Part shown: in pieces, positions 41,826 through 53,812 of the stretch
Layout: every line of letters begins with the position of its first letter
How positions within the stretch are numbered: position 1 is the first letter of the stretch
Assembly (NCBI RefSeq): GCF_027942865.1
Contig: NC_134509.1
Span: 18,526,697 to 18,590,696, forward strand
Source: Odontesthes bonariensis
Taxonomy: Eukaryota > Chordata > Actinopteri > Atheriniformes > Atherinopsidae
Length of the DNA stretch: 64,000 nt
Reading direction: 5' to 3'
Position numbers and translations under genes: made by a program
The notes under the pieces: generated by a model
Told to the model about the DNA's origin: nothing
Seen by the model: only the letters and a program-made list of their open reading frames with translations
Databases searched by the model: none

Positions 41826-43470
41826 AAAGGGAAAAAATTCAATTCACTTAATTTATAGAGTGCCAAATCACAACAAATGCCACCTCATAGAACTTCAAAG
41901 ATACAGTTCAATTCAAGCCAATTAGAATCCAGTTAATTATAATAAAATCGTAATCCAATCCAATCAAATTCAGTAAATTCAAAATTAGTCAAATTCATAC
42001 AGAGCCAATTGAAATGTTTCCTAGCTAAGGAGACCAACAGATTGGACAGAAACTTCTCTCTGATCCAATACCCCATCCTGAGCGTGCACGAGGCGACTGT
42101 GGGGAGAAAAAACTCCCTTTGAACAGGAAAAAACCTCCATCAGAACCAGAACCGGGGAGGGCAGCCATCTGCCTCGACCAGCTGGGGTCTGAGAGGACAG
42201 GAAAGAGGGGACAACAGGCACCGTAACACCAGGCCAGGGATACCTGCTGAGAGAGAGAAACACAAGTTAATGACAACAATGATGTCACATGTACATGGAG
42301 AGGAAAGGGACCAGAGGGAGGAGAGGTGCATCATGGGAGCTCCCTCAGCAGGCTGGGCCTATAGCAGCAGAACTATGGGATGTTTCAGGGACACCTGAGC
42401 CATCCCTAACTATAAGCTTTATCAGAAAGGAAAGTTTTAAGCCTGATCTTAAAGGTAGAAATATGATCTCTGCTGTTAGTTCTCATCAGAACTCTGGCTG
42501 TAGCATTTTGGATCAGCTGGAGGCTTTTCAGAGAATCTGTGGGACAGCCCAATAATAAAGAATTACAGCAGTCCAATCCTGAAGTAACAAATGCATGGAG
42601 CAGTTCTTCTGCATCACTCTGAGACAAGATATTCCTGATTTTAAAGCGATACTCCGGAGTAGATTCAAACTGGGGTCATTTGAACCGTGATATCCAGCCA
42701 AGTAGCCCACCCGCAGTTTTTTCGATCTTGGCTGAACATCAGCTGAGTTACTGAGTTATCCCAAATGGCTTCGTACAAGGGTTAATGGATCCTGGCAGTA
42801 CCTCCAAAATTACCACACTAAAATCACATGCCATGACACCAAACTTCTACAGTAGTACAAATATGGTCTGTACTCACAAAACGATGCATTTGGAAGTTTG
42901 AAAATAGTCCAGGAGTTTATTATTATCAACACAAGCCTGATAGCTTTTCTGCTGCTAAAGCTGCGTCGACGTCACTTCTGGGAGCTGGGAGCTTCAAAGT
43001 AAGATGAGCGTTGATCTACTACTGTAGACAACAAAGCAAGGCTGCTCAATTTCTCCATTGATAAAATAATTTCACAACTCTACAACATAAAAATTCATAA
43101 AAAAACATGTAGAATATAGCATATACTATGTTAGCATATACGAAGCTATTCGGGATAACTCAGTAACTCAGCTGATGTTCAGCCAATATCGAAAAAACTG
43201 CGGGTGGGCTACTTGGCTGGATATCACGGTTCAAATGACCCCAGGTTGAATCTACTCTGGAGTATCACTTTAACAATATTACGAAGGTGAAAGAAGGCCG
43301 TCCTAGAAACTTGTTTTATATGAGCGTCAGAGGACAGATCCTGGTCTGTACAGCTGAGTATCATCAGCACATCATATGAATGTTTGCCATGCTGTCTGAT
43401 AATGTTACCTAAGGGAAGCACGTATAAGATGAAAGGATCGTGGCTGCTGCTGCTTACAAACTTTGGGATC
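41826..43470 (-). mobile_element. L2/Rex1-like LINE 3' half, interrupted by a MITE
   Basis: Read on the minus strand from 43470: FILYVLPLGNIIRQHG is joined by an internal deletion to DQDLSSDAHIKQVSRTAFFH and LRNIVK. The MITE at 42641-43273 interrupts here, and the frame then continues as SQSDAEELLHAFVTSGLDCC, NSLLLGCPTDSLKSLQLIQN and ATARVLMRTNSRDHIS. This is the RNA-binding and C-terminal part of a fish LINE reverse transcriptase. The 3' part (42430-41826) includes AGIPGLVLRCLLSPLSCPL, shared with the plus-strand copy at 56180-56790, and ends in the TTGGACTG/GAATTGG-rich tail. The RT active site is missing. Confidence 0.85.
42641..43273. mobile_element. TTAA-flanked MITE with ~130-bp terminal inverted repeats
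   Basis: TTAA occurs at both limits (42641-42644 and 43270-43273). The left end (TTAAAGCGATACTCCGGAGT...) and the reverse complement of the right end (TTAAAGTGATACTCCAGAGT...) match for about 130 bp with few mismatches, through the GGGATAACTCAGTAACTC region. No coding capacity. It lies inside the LINE at 41826-43470. Joining the flanks with one TTAA rejoins the LINE frame (NIVK into a run leading to LSQSDAEELL), showing a clean insertion. Confidence 0.93.
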
Positions 43471-43473
43471 ATT

Positions 43474-43749
43474 TTGCTCAGTTAGAAACTTCCAGAAGCA
43501 CACAAGCCTGTTTGATCGGACCTCTTGTCTCCTAAAAGGCGCGTCAGGGTCAGTTGAGCAACCTGCTTGACACAGATACAGGAAATGACTCCACAGAGGG
43601 TCCTCCAGTTTCTGAACAGTGGTTAAAGCACCCGTGAAAGACTGGGTCTAACTATAAGTTAGGGAGGCTGCTTCCTGCCCCCAAAGCCCACCATTTTCTT
43701 ATAGATCAGCTCCAGTGGCCTGTGAATATACCCCAGACATTTCTAAACT
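43474..43749. other. Intergenic, nothing recognised
   Basis: No feature recognised between the LINE and the hAT-type element. Confidence 0.45.
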
Positions 43750-44275
43750 AGTGTTTCTCAGCCTTTTAGAGTCACTTCCATCCAGAATAATCGCTTCGCT
43801 GGTCGCGACCTCTGCCTCACAGCGACTATGTTGAATGTACACTTTGACCCTCAATAAAATCTATTCAAAGATTACTCTTATCTCATACGTATGCAGTTTA
43901 TGCACTAAATGCACTTAGGGCAGCCATGGCTCAGTGGTTAGAATTGGTAGTCCAATAACTGGAAGGTTGGTGGTTCAATTCCCATTCTTGCCACTCAAAA
44001 AAGATTGGTGGAGCTGTTAGCTGGAGGGGTGTCAGTCCACCTCCTTGTCACAGCTAAGGTGCCCTTGAGCAAGGCACCGTACCCCCTGTGCTTCATGGCT
44101 GCCCACTGCTCCAGGTTGGCATCTGTCTCTAAGTGTGTGACCCTGTGTGTGTGTGTGTCAAACTGGTGCCAACCTGGATGGGTTAAAAGCAGAGGACAAA
44201 TTTTGTTTGTATGCGTGACAATAAATCTGATCTTAATCTCTAAATAACCCATTCCCACAGGTTGAGAATCCAAAA
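43750..44275. mobile_element. hAT (Charlie-like) MITE split by a V-SINE
   Basis: The left end AGTGTTTCTCAGCCTTTT and the right end CCCACAGGTTGAGAATC (the reverse complement of a TTCTCAACC-type end) match the CAGTGGTTCTCAACC termini of Charlie-type hAT elements. The interior is non-coding and holds the V-SINE at 43917-44245. Confidence 0.6.
43917..44245 (+). mobile_element. V-SINE
   Basis: A tRNA-like head (GGCAGCCATGGCTCAGTGG, B box GGTTCAATTCC) is followed by the conserved V-SINE centre (AAGGTGCCCTTGAGCAAGGC, then GCTGCCCACTGCTCC). The (GT)n stretch and the LINE-derived tail GGTTAAAAGCAGAGGACAAA ending in GACAATAAATCTG complete it. It is full length and plus oriented. Confidence 0.92.
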
Positions 44276-45684
44276 AGATTGTTCGGAGCAAAGTCTGATG
44301 TGTAGAAAAGATGCAGTGTAGCGTAAGGCATATGTTCCTCTGAGCTTTTTGTTATTCATTTACCTATTATGTGAAAGAATAGGATTGCATAATGTTTTTA
44401 ATGAAATCCTCACCTGAAATGTGGTGAGGTGGCTAAATGCCGTGATATCAACCTCTTGGCAGAACGACAGTGTGAGTGATGGACGTTTACCAGTTGTGAA
44501 ATGTACTTATTGTGCGGGTTATGGGAAAGTGAACGGTTCACACGGTGCGAGCTGTTTGGTCATGAATGGGTGGATACCTGCCACGGCATGTTTACAGGAT
44601 TAAAGTGGGCTGTAGCTTTAAATTATAAAACTGAGCTGAGTGCAGAGTGTTGTGCAATATTTATCAGATCAAACAAAAAATGAAATATTGCTTTTTAAAT
44701 TTTTTTTTTATTTATGTTTATTAAATTTTCAAAAGACAAAACAGAAATACACACAACAAAAACAAACATATACACATTTGGCTCACATACACATCCAAGT
44801 TCAAATTCAGATTTAATTTTAAATTTATACAGGCGAGTGATTCAGGAGTCATCCCATATAAATAAGATGAGCAAGCAAAATAAACTAAGTGTACACTGCC
44901 ATGCATGATACCACATGATCAAAGAAAGGTACACAGAAACAAAATGATAACAATTAAAAGGTAGGGTGTCATTTACGAGGCAGAGCATTCTCAGCTATGA
45001 TACAAACCCTCATGCAAGAATGGTAGAGATATTCAAACCAATATATGACAAAAAGGGTTGAAATACTGCTTTTTAACAAACATAAACTTCGAGAAGATAA
45101 GCGGTCTCCATTCCTAAACGCTCCTCGTGACCATCATCACTTACTGGCAGCCGCGAGGCAGGATGATTCACTGCAGCATCAGAGTCTGGAAAAAGAGGGG
45201 AGAAAGGGGGCAAAGGCCAGCAGGCAGAGCAGGACCTGCTTCAGAAAACACACTGAAACACTTTCCCCAAAGATAACACCATGAGTCTGATGCTGTTTCA
45301 GGTTCTCACTCTGCCTGCATCCCATAATTCAATTCAGCCACCTTCATTGTGATCCACTTATAGCAATGAAATAAAACTCATTCAAATCCAAATGAGTCCA
45401 GTTCATTCTGCAGGGCCAATCTGAGGTTCTGCTCAGACCTCATGGTGCCTTGTGTAGCCTAAACTTTACTTCCTGTCAGGAGATTATCAGCGTGGTCCCA
45501 CTCCGAACAGACAGCACAGTTTATTTATGCCCTGCTTTGCCCGGACGTGTTTTGTGGGTCAGTCACTCTGTTTAGGATTTACTCCCGCTAACTGATCTGA
45601 TCTTGAATCCATTAAATGAAGATAATTGACTTAAACTCCATTGTTGAGTGTTGAGCTCATGTATGAGTGTCTCCAGCATGAAAG
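44276..45684. other. Intergenic upstream of the chemokine gene
   Basis: AT-rich, with no exon recognised. The part near 45330-45420 (CAATTCAGCCACC...AAATCCAAATGAGTCC) looks like a worn LINE 3' end. Confidence 0.4.
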
Positions 45685-45694
45685 TGGAAATTCC
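45685..45694 (+). promoter_or_regulatory. NF-kB-like site in the chemokine promoter
   Basis: TGGAAATTCC fits a relaxed NF-kB/Rel half-site pattern (GGAAATTCC) and lies 67 bp upstream of the TATA box. A GAAA core immediately before it (GAAAGTGGAAA) could serve an IRF. Such pairs are usual in inducible chemokine promoters. Function is inferred. Confidence 0.45.
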
Positions 45695-45761
45695 AGCATT
45701 TTTAGGGTCTGGCTTAACGGGAAGCAACATGGGCTGAGGGCAAACCCACTTTGCTCAGCCC

Positions 45762-45768
45762 TATAAAA
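45762..45768 (+). promoter_or_regulatory. TATA box of the chemokine gene
   Basis: TATAAAA lies 113 bp upstream of the ATG. Transcription would start near 45792, giving a 5' UTR of about 80 nt. Confidence 0.7.
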
Positions 45769-45874
45769 ACAGAAGAGGCTCGCAGCAGCAGTTCACTCCT
45801 CTGCTTTCACTTCAGCTGGATCCCACACGAGCTCTCACTTTCTCCTCGAAGGAATTTTCTGGACTTGGACAAAA

Positions 45875-46962
45875 ATGGGCCTCTCACAGAGAAACTGTGC
45901 TCTTCTGCTCGCTGTTGTGGTTGCAGTTTGCATTGAGCGCTATGAAGGTGAGTTACAGAGTTACTTCTGCAGCATTCATGGAGCAGTAATGCTGAAAAGA
46001 TTTCAGATGGATTATTAGATTTCTTAGAGAGCAAATACAGCTTTTTAAACTGACTTGTTTCTTTTACTGCGGCTGCCATCTGTCTGCTGTCTGAACTTTT
46101 CCCTGCAGCACAACATGTGATGGGACGCTGCTTGTGTCCAAACATGGGCAAGATCATCAAAGGCAACATTACAGATTTCCAAGTCTATGAAAAGTGGGCT
46201 GGTTGTGATAAAACTGAATTAATGTGAGTAAGAAGGAATTCTGAAAAATATCAGCAGGCTTTTCGCATTTGGAGTCGTCAGTGATGAGTGTTGTGATTCT
46301 GATTTCACAGAGTAACTGTGAACACACTGAACAACTCCACCGTGCAGATCTGCTTGAACACTCAGAGAAGGATTGGAATAGCTTTCTTGAAGTGCTGGGA
46401 CAGGTGAGTTACACCACAAAAACCGTTGTGATTATCATCCCGGCATCACCCACATTTCGGCCAGCTCTTTTTAAATATCAGAACATTTTGGGGAGAAGTG
46501 GCTGGAACTTTTTCATGCTGCTAAATCTGAACACAATTCAAGGCTTTTCCATGAATGTTGTGAACTGCATCAGAGCTAAATTTACCGACTGAATTTGCAG
46601 CTGCACATAGAATCAGGGCAGAATAGCACACCACTTAAAGATGTTTCACTTGGCCCCGATTCATAGCATTGAACAGAGCTTCTGAAGCCAAAATGCCACC
46701 AGGCAAAACTTCCCAGTTTATTCTGCACAAAGAAAACAAAAAAAAACCCAAAACAAACTATAAAGTTTCTTCGGCTCAACAAGTCTCATGACACGTCAAC
46801 ATTTAACTCCCCCCACAAGCCTGCAGCTGTTTTGCATTAGTCCTCTGGCCTAATACCACTTTTTCCCCCCCTGCTTTTCCAAGAGTAAACAGAGACGAGA
46901 GCCGTAAGATGGAGTGTATCGAAAGGAAGAGAAGAGCGGAGGACAGGACCTCAGAGGACTGA
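45875..46962 (+). CDS. CXC chemokine, four exons, 119 residues
   Basis: Secreted leukocyte attractant. Exons are 45875-45947, 46109-46223, 46311-46403 and 46884-46962. All junctions are GT-AG with phases 1, 2, 2, the standard CXC chemokine pattern. The signal peptide is MGLSQRNCALLLAVVVAVCI. The mature part begins near AQHVMGRCLCPN, with the CXC motif CLC, and continues to VYEKWAGCDKTELIVT (third Cys) and VQICLNTQRRIGIAFLKCW (fourth Cys in ICLN). KCW follows in the C-terminal helix. An NxS/T site (NNST) is present. There is no ELR before CXC, so an ELR-negative, CXCR3-type or fish-specific member is likely. The tail after the helix is basic (RKMECIERKRRAED) with two extra Cys (KCW, MEC). The exon 4 acceptor AAG at 46883 is preferred. 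Using the AG two bases later would end the protein after 7 residues. The precise fish CXCL name is not assigned. Confidence 0.88.
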
Positions 46963-47220
46963 AGCGCACAAGCCTGACGAATGCCGAGAGCCAAGCTTTC
47001 ACTGAGCTCCTGCACTGGAGAAGGCTGAGAATGACGGCGAGAGCGTAGGAGCGTCGGGAAGGGTGATGATTAACAGCCAGGATGCAGGAAAGGATGGAGA
47101 GAAAGGATGAGAAGTAAAGAGACAGACAAATACATGTACAGCACTATAGCAGCAAGTCTGTGTGAAAAAGGGCACTGTTGAAATATACACATTTTATTTT
47201 CATTTTTCTGCTTGATGCTG

Positions 47221-47245
47221 TTATTTATGCAGATTTATTTATTTA
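47221..47245 (+). promoter_or_regulatory. AU-rich element in the chemokine 3' UTR
   Basis: ATTTATTTATTTA at 47233-47245 gives three overlapping ATTTA pentamers and the nonamer TTATTTATT, with another TTATTTATG 12 bp before. This is a class II-type element that in cytokine mRNAs promotes rapid decay. Confidence 0.65.
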
Positions 47246-47286
47246 AAGAATTTATATCTCAAAGTTTTTCTACAAATGTCGACACG

Positions 47287-47292
47287 AATAAA
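47287..47292 (+). terminator. Polyadenylation signal of the chemokine gene
   Basis: AATAAA lies 325 bp after the chemokine stop codon and 42 bp after the AU-rich element. Confidence 0.65.
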
Positions 47293-50200
47293 ATGAATTT
47301 TGATACATTTCTGCTTTCTGCTTGGTTTTTATTCCAGTCTTCAAGCATGAATTTAAGAGAAAGAAGTCATTTGTTGGCGTAAAAACACATTAACTGGATA
47401 ACTCTTCTGAAACTGAAGGCTCACCAACAGCATTTCTGCAGCTCAGAGGCATCAGAATCCAAAATGTTATTATTCTGCTGCAGTCGGCACACGAGGACAG
47501 TAAAGTGACTTTGTTGCAGGGAGCGACGGGTTGTTATCACAGAAAAACATCTCGCTCCTGGAGGACAACAGGGCTTAGCATGATAACAGTTAAGTGAAAG
47601 CTGTATGAGCCTATCTGACCACAGCTGCTTTTGGCAGCTGCAGGCCGGATGAGTGGGCGGATTCCTGAAGCGTCTCCTGACTCTGTTGAGCCAAGAGAGG
47701 AGTGATGAGTTACGCCTGCTCAAGTTTTACTTGACTAGGAAATGGTTTTCACGCTGAAGTGAAAGAAATAAGCCCTGATAGCAAAGAAAAACTGGGCCAA
47801 CAGATCTCTCCCCGTGTGCCGAAGGTTGACAAAGAGCAGTCGAATACTGTTGTTCTGAACTGGAAATCATCCGTTCATCCCACAAACATCAGGTTTGGCT
47901 TCAGCGAGCTGATTGAATTGATCCCATTGTTGGTCCTGATGTGGGAAATCATCCTATAACAGCGTTCAGACAGATTTTTGCTTACTTCATGTGGGCGTAA
48001 AACAAATTGGTTTGGACAGCAGGAGTGTTAATGAAGGTTTAGCTCGGATGTCATGTGACCTCATGGGGCTGATGTCATCTCCTTTCACGAACAGGTCAGT
48101 GACTTCCAACAAGAATAACGTTTGGGATGCAAATCTGTCCTAACTGAGACTATGTTATTTTATCTGGAATCAAACTACAGAATGATTAAATACATCTGAT
48201 TTGATTTGCTGTTTAATACTGTTTGACACGGTTCTGAACATCTGACTGGCCCAGATGTTTCCTCGTGCTGCTTCAATTTTAGTTGATACAAAAAGATTTA
48301 AACGGCATCGTTTCAGTTTAATGCTAAAATGAATCAACATGTTAAATATTGTATCCTTATGTGGTGGTAAAACATGTTATTCCTGATTAATGGATTAGTT
48401 CCTCATCCCTAAAATATAAGTGCAACTTAAATACATTCTTAATGAGGTAAAACTCAATAAAATCTTTTTCACTATGTTGTTTTTCTTTTATTCTACAAGG
48501 TTAAAACAGTTTGAAAACCATTGCATTAATCTTAATATAATCATATCTTACACAACGCTGCGATTCTTTTTGGGACAGAGTTTTATCAGGTTCAACTTGG
48601 AAAAATTCTCATCCAGTGAACGGCACAATTATGGGTAAATTTAGGTGATAATGATCTCATTTCAAACCCAATCTACCCAATTTAGCATTTTCAACTTTAG
48701 GAACGGATCCATGAAGAAAACAAAGCTGCTGAGTATAAACTCTAACTTTAGACATTCTTAATATTATTCACACAAAATATCACAAATGGAAAAAATAATT
48801 TTCTCCAGCTGACAGAAGGTGAAACATTGATTGATGAGGAAATGAGTTAAAATGGCACATTTATCCCCCCGTCTGTCTGTCGATGAATGCTAACATGATG
48901 ATGCTGAGTGGGTTATTGATCAACCGGGGGCCCTGCTTCCTCAGGGTGATCAGCCTCACAAACATTTCTTGATTTCTGACCACTAACTTTTGCTGGAGAG
49001 ATAAAGTCTGTTGGAGAATATCGGCTTCGGTTCAAAGAAATCAGAGACGCTCCGGTTCGGGTCAGAGCTGGAGAGTGTGGGAAAGAATAGATCCTCGAAT
49101 AAATCCCACAACAAACACAAAGTAAAATATAACCACACGGTGGAAAGTCTGCGGGGTCCAAACAGCAGGGGCATCCTCCACTCAGCCTCAGCACGACTGC
49201 CTACAGACATTCAGCAACATGAGATCCGCCTCGAGACCCCAAACTGGAAGTCCTGCAGCAGCAGACCGAGGAGGGAAACCGGAGCCGAGCCAGCTGCTGA
49301 CACAGACTCTACTGCTCTGTGATAAAATCAGCTTATTTATACATAACCGAGGATCCCAGGAGCTTTACACACACTGTACTGTATAATATCAGCTCCATTT
49401 CATAAATAAAGACCAAGATGTGGTCTCAGAAATCCCAGGTGTGAAAATCTATTCCTGATCTTTGGAACGGTGACTGCCTTCCTCCTGAGGAATGCTGTCA
49501 TGTTGGACCACATGTTCTGTAACCCGCTCAGCAAGGTCAGCTGAAAGCTAAGATAAATACTCCAAAGAGGTCCGTGAGTTAAGATTTACTTTTGTTGTTG
49601 CAAGATTATCAAACCGTACAGCCCCACACTTGAATTAATGTACTGCGAGGGTACTTTACTTTAGTATTTCCATTATGTGTACATAATATATACAGCCATG
49701 CGAAAGAGAAAGTATATCCTCTTTCAATATTGAAGATTTTATGTACAGGACATGCTGCAGTAAAAAATCCTTTCCGGGTTTTGGAATGAAGCATTTACAA
49801 CCTCAGATGTTCAACTAATTTCACGCACTTAATGCGAAACTTTTACTTGTGACCGATAGTTTCTTTAAATGGAGCATCTCTGCTTTCAGTGAAGGAAATG
49901 ATCAGAGAACTTCACACATCATCAGTAACAGCCTCCAAAAACTCAGGAGTGTTTTTACAAATAAATCAAATCATGCAGTTACCACCGGACACCACATGGT
50001 GGCGCCAACACGACGACCTAATAGGTGCGTATCTGTAGGTGAAAGCCCAAAACTTCTTGTCATTTGGGGCATAGCATTGACTTCCATTCAGTGTGTTTGG
50101 CCCACACCAAACCCTAACCTCGGCTCTTTGGTCCCCGGAAGAGCTGCCGGTCCCAACAAGGTCAGTGACATCTAGTTGAAAAGGTCCTAATGAGGTAATA

Positions 50201-53030
50201 AAAATAAGTGCACACACACACATGCACACATACAGATGTTTCTGTCCTGTAGTTCTAGGACACAAAGTTAAATAATAGCAACGGTTGCTGATATGTAATG
50301 ATTAAGTTGGACAAAATGATGTCGACCCACTAACAACTTTTCTGTAAGATGAATTATCAGCTGTGGAGAAACCAAGTGATTTCCATCTGGGAAAAAGGCA
50401 CATTAACGTTTATTCTAGTTTACTTCATTCATCTATCCTGAATCCTCCTTTTCATTCTCTTCTTAAATGAGGCAGATGTTCACATTCACCTGCTCGTTCT
50501 TTACGTAATGAGCATGAACCTCCATTTTTCTTAAGCTTCTCAAATAAAAAACAGCCTCCACGACCACTGATTCCTCCGCTTTCCTCTTCTTCGTCTCTTT
50601 TATGGCAGTGACACGCTCGTTCTCCTATGTAAAATAGAAGTAAATGTTTGATTTTTTTGGTTAGAGAGCTTAATATGATCATAGTCAAATGAATAAATTA
50701 GGATAAAGAAGGCCTTCTCGTGATCTGATTTCTAAACAGTCATCATATGGAACAAATGTTTAAACAGCACATATTAATAACAGCAGCTGAGATGTACAGA
50801 AATACTTCAAATGGAAAATGGACACAGATCTCCACCCATGAATGGTTCATTACAAGGTAATACAGGGCTGATTCATTTAAAAAAAATTTCACTTTTAACA
50901 TTTTAACTTATCATCACAACTACTGTCGGTGTTCTGGTGTTGAGAATAATATAAAAACATTCTAATAATGTATTGACGTCACTGAAACAACTTCTGAATG
51001 AAGTGTTTGGTTAGGTTTAACTATTAAAAGCTAATTGTTTAGAGTTAGGAAATCAGCCCAATTTGGGTTAAATACAGAGTCGCTTTTTTCTGGCTTAGTG
51101 TGTGATGAGTCCTGCTCTGCAAACAAAGAGTCTTAAAGAAATACAGGACATTAAAAGTCAAGTATATAACATAAGCACAAATATGGTGGTTTTCTGATTA
51201 TTTTACATCATTAAACAACAATGTGCTGCCATCGATGCAGGAACAGAGCAGAAAGACAGTTTTTCTGTGGTTTACAAAGTGGTGCTTTTGGTGGTTCACT
51301 TTGCCCATGTTGAGGAAACGTCAGATGTTTGGTGTTAGATTCAGCGAATGGTTTCTGTTACGCATCTTATTTCATTTTCTGATCTTCTTCTTTGTTCAAC
51401 ACGTGCATTTGAAGTCAGTTGCTCCAGATTTTCAAGGTTCAAAAATCCGGGGCTGAAAGACAGAGGATGTTGCCTTTTGAAAAAGACAACAGAACTCTTG
51501 AGAGAGATTCTGGGCTTTTGTTCTCTCCGTCAGGCAAACGCACTTCTGCATCTGATCATACGTTCATGTAAATCAAGTTCCTGTAAACCAGCATCCACAC
51601 TTGGCGTCCACCACACAGTGGAAACACACATGCTGCATGTATTCGTGTATTTGCATGCAGGCTTGTGCTTGTCCTCTCCAGCTCAGAGCTTATACCCAGT
51701 GAAACATAACACAAGCCCCAAATCAGCAGATGAAAGGAGGGTAACTGAGTGCTGAAGAAAAATCTCTGCTCCAGGCGAAGCCGCTGCTTGTGCGTCTCTG
51801 AATCAAATTTCTCCCATGCACACTGATCCGCATGTTGCAGGCCTGAGCAAACTGCCGATTAACTGAGCCGCACTGTTAATCTTCCTGTTGGACCTCCAGC
51901 CAGCACGCTCTCGCCCTCCAGGTCTCTCAGACTCCTCTCCGGCTCTCAGTACATGTGGTCGGCTTTCTTCCTTTTATCGATCAGCCAACATGATGTTTAA
52001 AAGCACTGTCATCCTGTTGCTGGCTGTTTCAGGCACTTATTACACGGCTCTCCTTGGCTGTCAGGAGGCTCTGTGAAGTGATATCTCGCCAACAAAGCAA
52101 ACACTACGCCAATGCACCATCTCCATACTATTAAAAGCATTCGATCTGGGGAAGCATTTCATGTTGTCACAGCTGCTGCTAATAATTTGTCAGGCACTTT
52201 GTTATGGCTGTGTTTAAATTTGAAACATTCTGCAGCAAGCAGCAGTCCTGAAAGGAGACTCTGTATTTCATTTCCATGATATTATGTCGTTCTCTGCTGC
52301 TTTGAAGGTTATATTTAGCTTTTTGATGGAAAAAGGCCAGAGCTACAGTCTCCCATGGAATGAAATTCACTGTTGTGAGCTAGAACAGATGAAATCAAAG
52401 TTGTTTGAGGGCTGTCACTCGCTTCTCTGTAGTCCGACACATCCAGAGTCTGCATCAGATGGTGAGAAACTTTTTTAAAAACATACACATTGTTCATCCT
52501 GATATTTTATTGATATGAATGGAATCAAAGTCCAGATGCGTGTTGATGGAGCTGTCAGAAAAGGGAAACTCTGTGAATTGGCCAAACATGTTTGCATGTT
52601 GTAATATTTATGGGGCGCTGTTGGAGCCAAGGCTTTCATGTGCTCTTCCATCGCATCAGCATGGGGGGGGGGGCCTTGTGCGGGTGGACATCGGCTCATC
52701 AGAGAAAGATTTCTTTGTAAAGCGAGGCGATGTGCAACAGAGCAGGACAAGAGAAACAAGTTGAAAACAGCAGCAGAGAACAAGACTTCTTACAGAATGA
52801 AAACATGTCAGGACAGGACTGTCTGCTCAGGTCTCACTTTCACATCCAAATCTGTCTTCTATTTTAGGACATGAGTGTGTGTGTCAGTGAATCCACAGCC
52901 AACATTTCCCTTCTGTCGTGTAAATATCTCCAGGTTTTCTGTTGTTAAAGTTTACCTGCTCACCCACAGGTTGGAGAACCACCCCCCTCCCTTCTCCAGG
53001 TAAACTTTTAAAACTTGTCAAACAATAGAT
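47293..53030. other. Intergenic, nothing firmly recognised
   Basis: No exon with splice support was found. The 48900-49330 stretch is GC-richer and may be an unclassified repeat. The 49980-50280 stretch (GGTCCCCGGAAG, GTCCCAACAAGGTC, a (CA)n run) resembles a dispersed fish repeat. A possible CTCF-like motif lies at 49992-50005. A run of 9 G occurs near 52665. Confidence 0.4.
49992..50005 (+). promoter_or_regulatory. Weak CTCF-like motif
   Basis: CCACATGGTGGCGC differs from the CCACNAGGTGGCGC form at one core position. Plus strand. Confidence 0.3.
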
Positions 53031-53535
53031 TTAAAGGGATAGTTTGCCTCTTTTGACATGAAGCCGTATGACATCCCATATTAGCAATATCATTTATGAA
53101 CATTTTCTTACCTCCCGCTGCGTCCTGTGAGCCGAGTTCCAGCCGAGTTTTGGTGTTGACAAAAGTAGTCTGGCTAGTTGGCTGGGGTCACAAAAATAAA
53201 GCGTTTTGCTTCTCTAAACAATATGCGTTCAAAAGAGTGATACATTTGCATCAAAATCGTTCTCCATGAAAAAGTCAGACCTCACTCGCTTGGCGCTATT
53301 TTCGCTACCTTCGTATCACTGGGAGATGTGTAGACCGTGCAGACCGAAGTGCAGACCGAGCAGTCCCTTGCTTCCGAGCAGCAAACACCGTAACGGGCGC
53401 GGCTGTCGGCCTTCGTCAACACCAAAACGAGGCTGGAACTCGGTTCAGCAGGGGGTAAGAAAATGTTCATGCACGATATTGCTAATATGGGATGTCATAC
53501 AGCTTCATGTCAAAAGAGGCGAACTATCCCTTTAA
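53031..53535. mobile_element. TTAA foldback MITE, copy 2 (complete ends)
   Basis: TTAA is at 53031-53034 and 53532-53535. The ends match as inverted repeats for about 80 bp (TTAAAGGGATAGTTTGCCTC on the left, TTAAAGGGATAGTTCGCCTC from the right). The interior shares the GTGAGCCGAGTTCC, AATAAAGCGTTTTGCTTCTC and TCGCTTGGCGCTATTTTC segments with the copy at 16049-16559. Its loop sequence is reversed relative to that copy, so the two lie in opposite orientation. One inner arm is deleted. No coding capacity. Confidence 0.88.
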
Positions 53536-53812
53536 CCAGTGAAGCCGGGACCTAATCTTAATGTTAACGAGGAAAACACATGTGTTTGTGGACCCCTGAA
53601 TTCAATAAGAAATGCTTGTTGGTGACCCAATTCTGCGTGTACAATCTGATGGACTACGGTTTGGCTGCGGATCCTTCACAGAGTAAATGGGACCACACCG
53701 TTACTCTGTCTGCACATATCCACGGTGCACAAAGACACACAGATTAAACACTTTATAAGACGGAATGCTTTGGGCATAGCTTGGTATTTATGGCAACAAT
53801 CACAGGTCGTTG

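Noticed and set aside
48913-49322. Overlapping frames of about 100 codons on both strands
   Set aside because: Neither strand has a domain or splice support. The DNA may be an unclassified repeat, but I could not name it.
51988-52074. Hydrophobic peptide starting MMFKSTVILLLAVSG, like a signal peptide
   Set aside because: The frame ends after 28 residues, and the only internal AG and GT sites give no convincing next exon. It is probably chance.
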